12,412 nt of DNA from Planctomycetia bacterium. GTDB lineage: Bacteria > Planctomycetota > UBA1135 > GCA-002686595. How positions within the stretch are numbered: the stretch's first letter is position 1; each line of letters starts with the position of its first letter. The notes under the pieces are model-generated. The model saw only the letters and a list, made by a program, of their open reading frames with translations. It had not been told where the DNA came from and ran no database searches. The stretch covers positions 1 through 12,412 of the forward strand of contig SXKQ01000185.1 in the NCBI GenBank assembly GCA_005778045.1. The letters are read 5' to 3'. Positions 11,758 through 12,412 of the stretch are shown here, piece after piece. The translations under genes were made by a program, and so were the position numbers.

Positions 11758-12412
11758 ATGGCTGCTGTCGCGACCCATGCTCACGCCTCGCCCCCCCGCA
11801 GCCATGCCTGCGGTCGCGTGATCGTGGTCGGAGGTGGCCACGCGGGCATCGAGGCCAGCCTCGCGGCGGCGCGACTGGGCTGCGAGGTTTCGCTGATCAC
11901 GATGCGAGCGGATCGCATCGGGGAGATGAGCTGCAACCCGGCCATCGGGGGCCTCGGCAAGGGCCAGCTGGTGCGCGAGATCGATGCGCTCGGAGGCGCG
12001 ATGGGCGAGCTGGCCGACGCCACCGGCATCCAATTCAAGGTGCTCGGCACCGGCAAGGGGGTCGCGGCTCAGGGGCCGCGCTGCCAATCCGATCGCCATC
12101 GCTATCGCGAGGAGGCCACGCGACGCGTCGCCGCGCAGTCGGGGCTCCGCGTGCTCGAGAGCACGGTCGGCGGCCTCTTGCTCGGGGAGCGCAGCGGGAC
12201 CGTTGGGGTCCGAGGCGTGCGCCTCGGGGATGGTCGCGAGCTTGCAGCGGACGCGGTCGTTTTGACCACGGGCACGTTCCTGCGCGCCGTGATGCACACG
12301 GGCGAGGGCCACTCGTCCGGTGGTCGCGTGGGCGAGGCGAGCTCGGAGGGCGTGTCGGCGGATCTTGCGCGCCTCGGATTGGAGCTCGGACGGCTCAAGA
12401 CCGGCACTCCGC
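11758..12412 (+). CDS. mnmG: tRNA uridine 5-carboxymethylaminomethyl modification enzyme MnmG (GidA), N-terminal part (cut by window edge)
   Basis: The first 218 codons of MnmG, the FAD-dependent enzyme that with MnmE makes the cmnm5 group on wobble U34 of certain tRNAs in the cytoplasm. Signatures are clear: the FAD dinucleotide-binding motif VIVVGGGHAGIEA (about 21-33), MSCNPAIGGLGKGQLVREID (59-78), DALGG, ATGIQFKVL, VVLTTGTFLRAVMHTGEG with SSGGRVGE (about 173-197), and LGRLKTGTP at the edge. The usual KGPAVxxxRAQAD loop here reads KGVAAQGPRCQSDRHRY, with Val for Pro and Cys for Ala, a modest departure. The N-terminus is about 10 residues longer than in many homologues if the ATG at 11758 is used; GTG at 11737 or 11818 are alternatives. 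The ATG is supported by a promoter-like pair just upstream. Gene identity is firm, exact start moderate. Confidence 0.95.
   Translation, partial: MAAVATHAHASPPRSHACGRVIVVGGGHAGIEASLAAARLGCEVSLITMRADRIGEMSCNPAIGGLGKGQLVREIDALGGAMGELADATGIQFKVLGTGKGVAAQGPRCQSDRHRYREEATRRVAAQSGLRVLESTVGGLLLGERSGTVGVRGVRLGDGRELAADAVVLTTGTFLRAVMHTGEGHSSGGRVGEASSEGVSADLARLGLELGRLKTGTP

Noticed and set aside
11635..12312. Minus-strand ORF of 225 codons opposite mnmG
   Set aside because: The plus strand carries unmistakable MnmG signatures across the whole interval.

Overview
The window is GC-rich, densely packed bacterial chromosome with ten protein genes, most of them ordinary housekeeping or envelope genes. No RNA gene, CRISPR array, transposon or phage gene is visible. 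Several traits point to a high-GC member of the Planctomycetota or a related, largely uncultured lineage: two HEAT-repeat proteins, a sulfatase fused to TPRs, a large secreted protein with lamin-tail domains, a MORN-type lipoprotein, and few Shine-Dalgarno sites. This assignment is inferred from domain style; no marker gene proves it.

Layout. Positions 1-2900 form a minus-strand operon: a HEAT-repeat exported protein, then a sulfatase/alkaline-phosphatase-superfamily lipoprotein with C-terminal TPRs (coupled through an ATGA overlap), then the N-terminal part of a Ppx/GppA phosphatase that runs off the left edge. Divergently from 2977 come an M18 aminopeptidase (apeB) and a SlyD-like FKBP prolyl isomerase. 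These converge at about 4830-4870 on a minus-strand membrane-anchored protein of unknown function (4871-5509). Divergent from that, on the plus strand, are a 799-residue secreted metallo-beta-lactamase-fold protein with two lamin-tail domains (5617-8016) and a lipoprotein of about twelve MORN-type repeats (8066-9127). A second minus-strand pair follows: an exported HEAT/TPR protein (11302-10004) and a radical SAM protein (9987-9139). Between this pair and the right edge lie a possible 67-codon gene on the minus strand (11599-11396) and the 5' part of mnmG (from 11758, running off the right edge).

How the genes relate. No single pathway links them. The two minus-strand clusters look like short operons; the rest appear to be single transcription units. 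Many products are exported or envelope-attached (sulfatase-like lipoprotein, HEAT protein, 212-residue anchored protein, MBL/lamin-tail protein, MORN lipoprotein, HEAT/TPR protein), so much of the window serves the cell envelope.

The pattern I find most worth following is regulatory. At five non-operonic starts (2900, 2977, 5509, 8066, 11302) there is no Shine-Dalgarno, but a -10-like hexamer sits exactly 6 or 7 nt before the start codon; three of them read GCTANNAT. This is the arrangement expected for leaderless transcripts. The genes at 4333 and 5617 have conventional purine-rich ribosome sites instead. The MBL/lamin-tail protein and the sulfatase-like lipoprotein with Thr in place of the formylglycine Cys are the most interesting proteins. 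I see no evidence of a defence or other multi-gene novel system.
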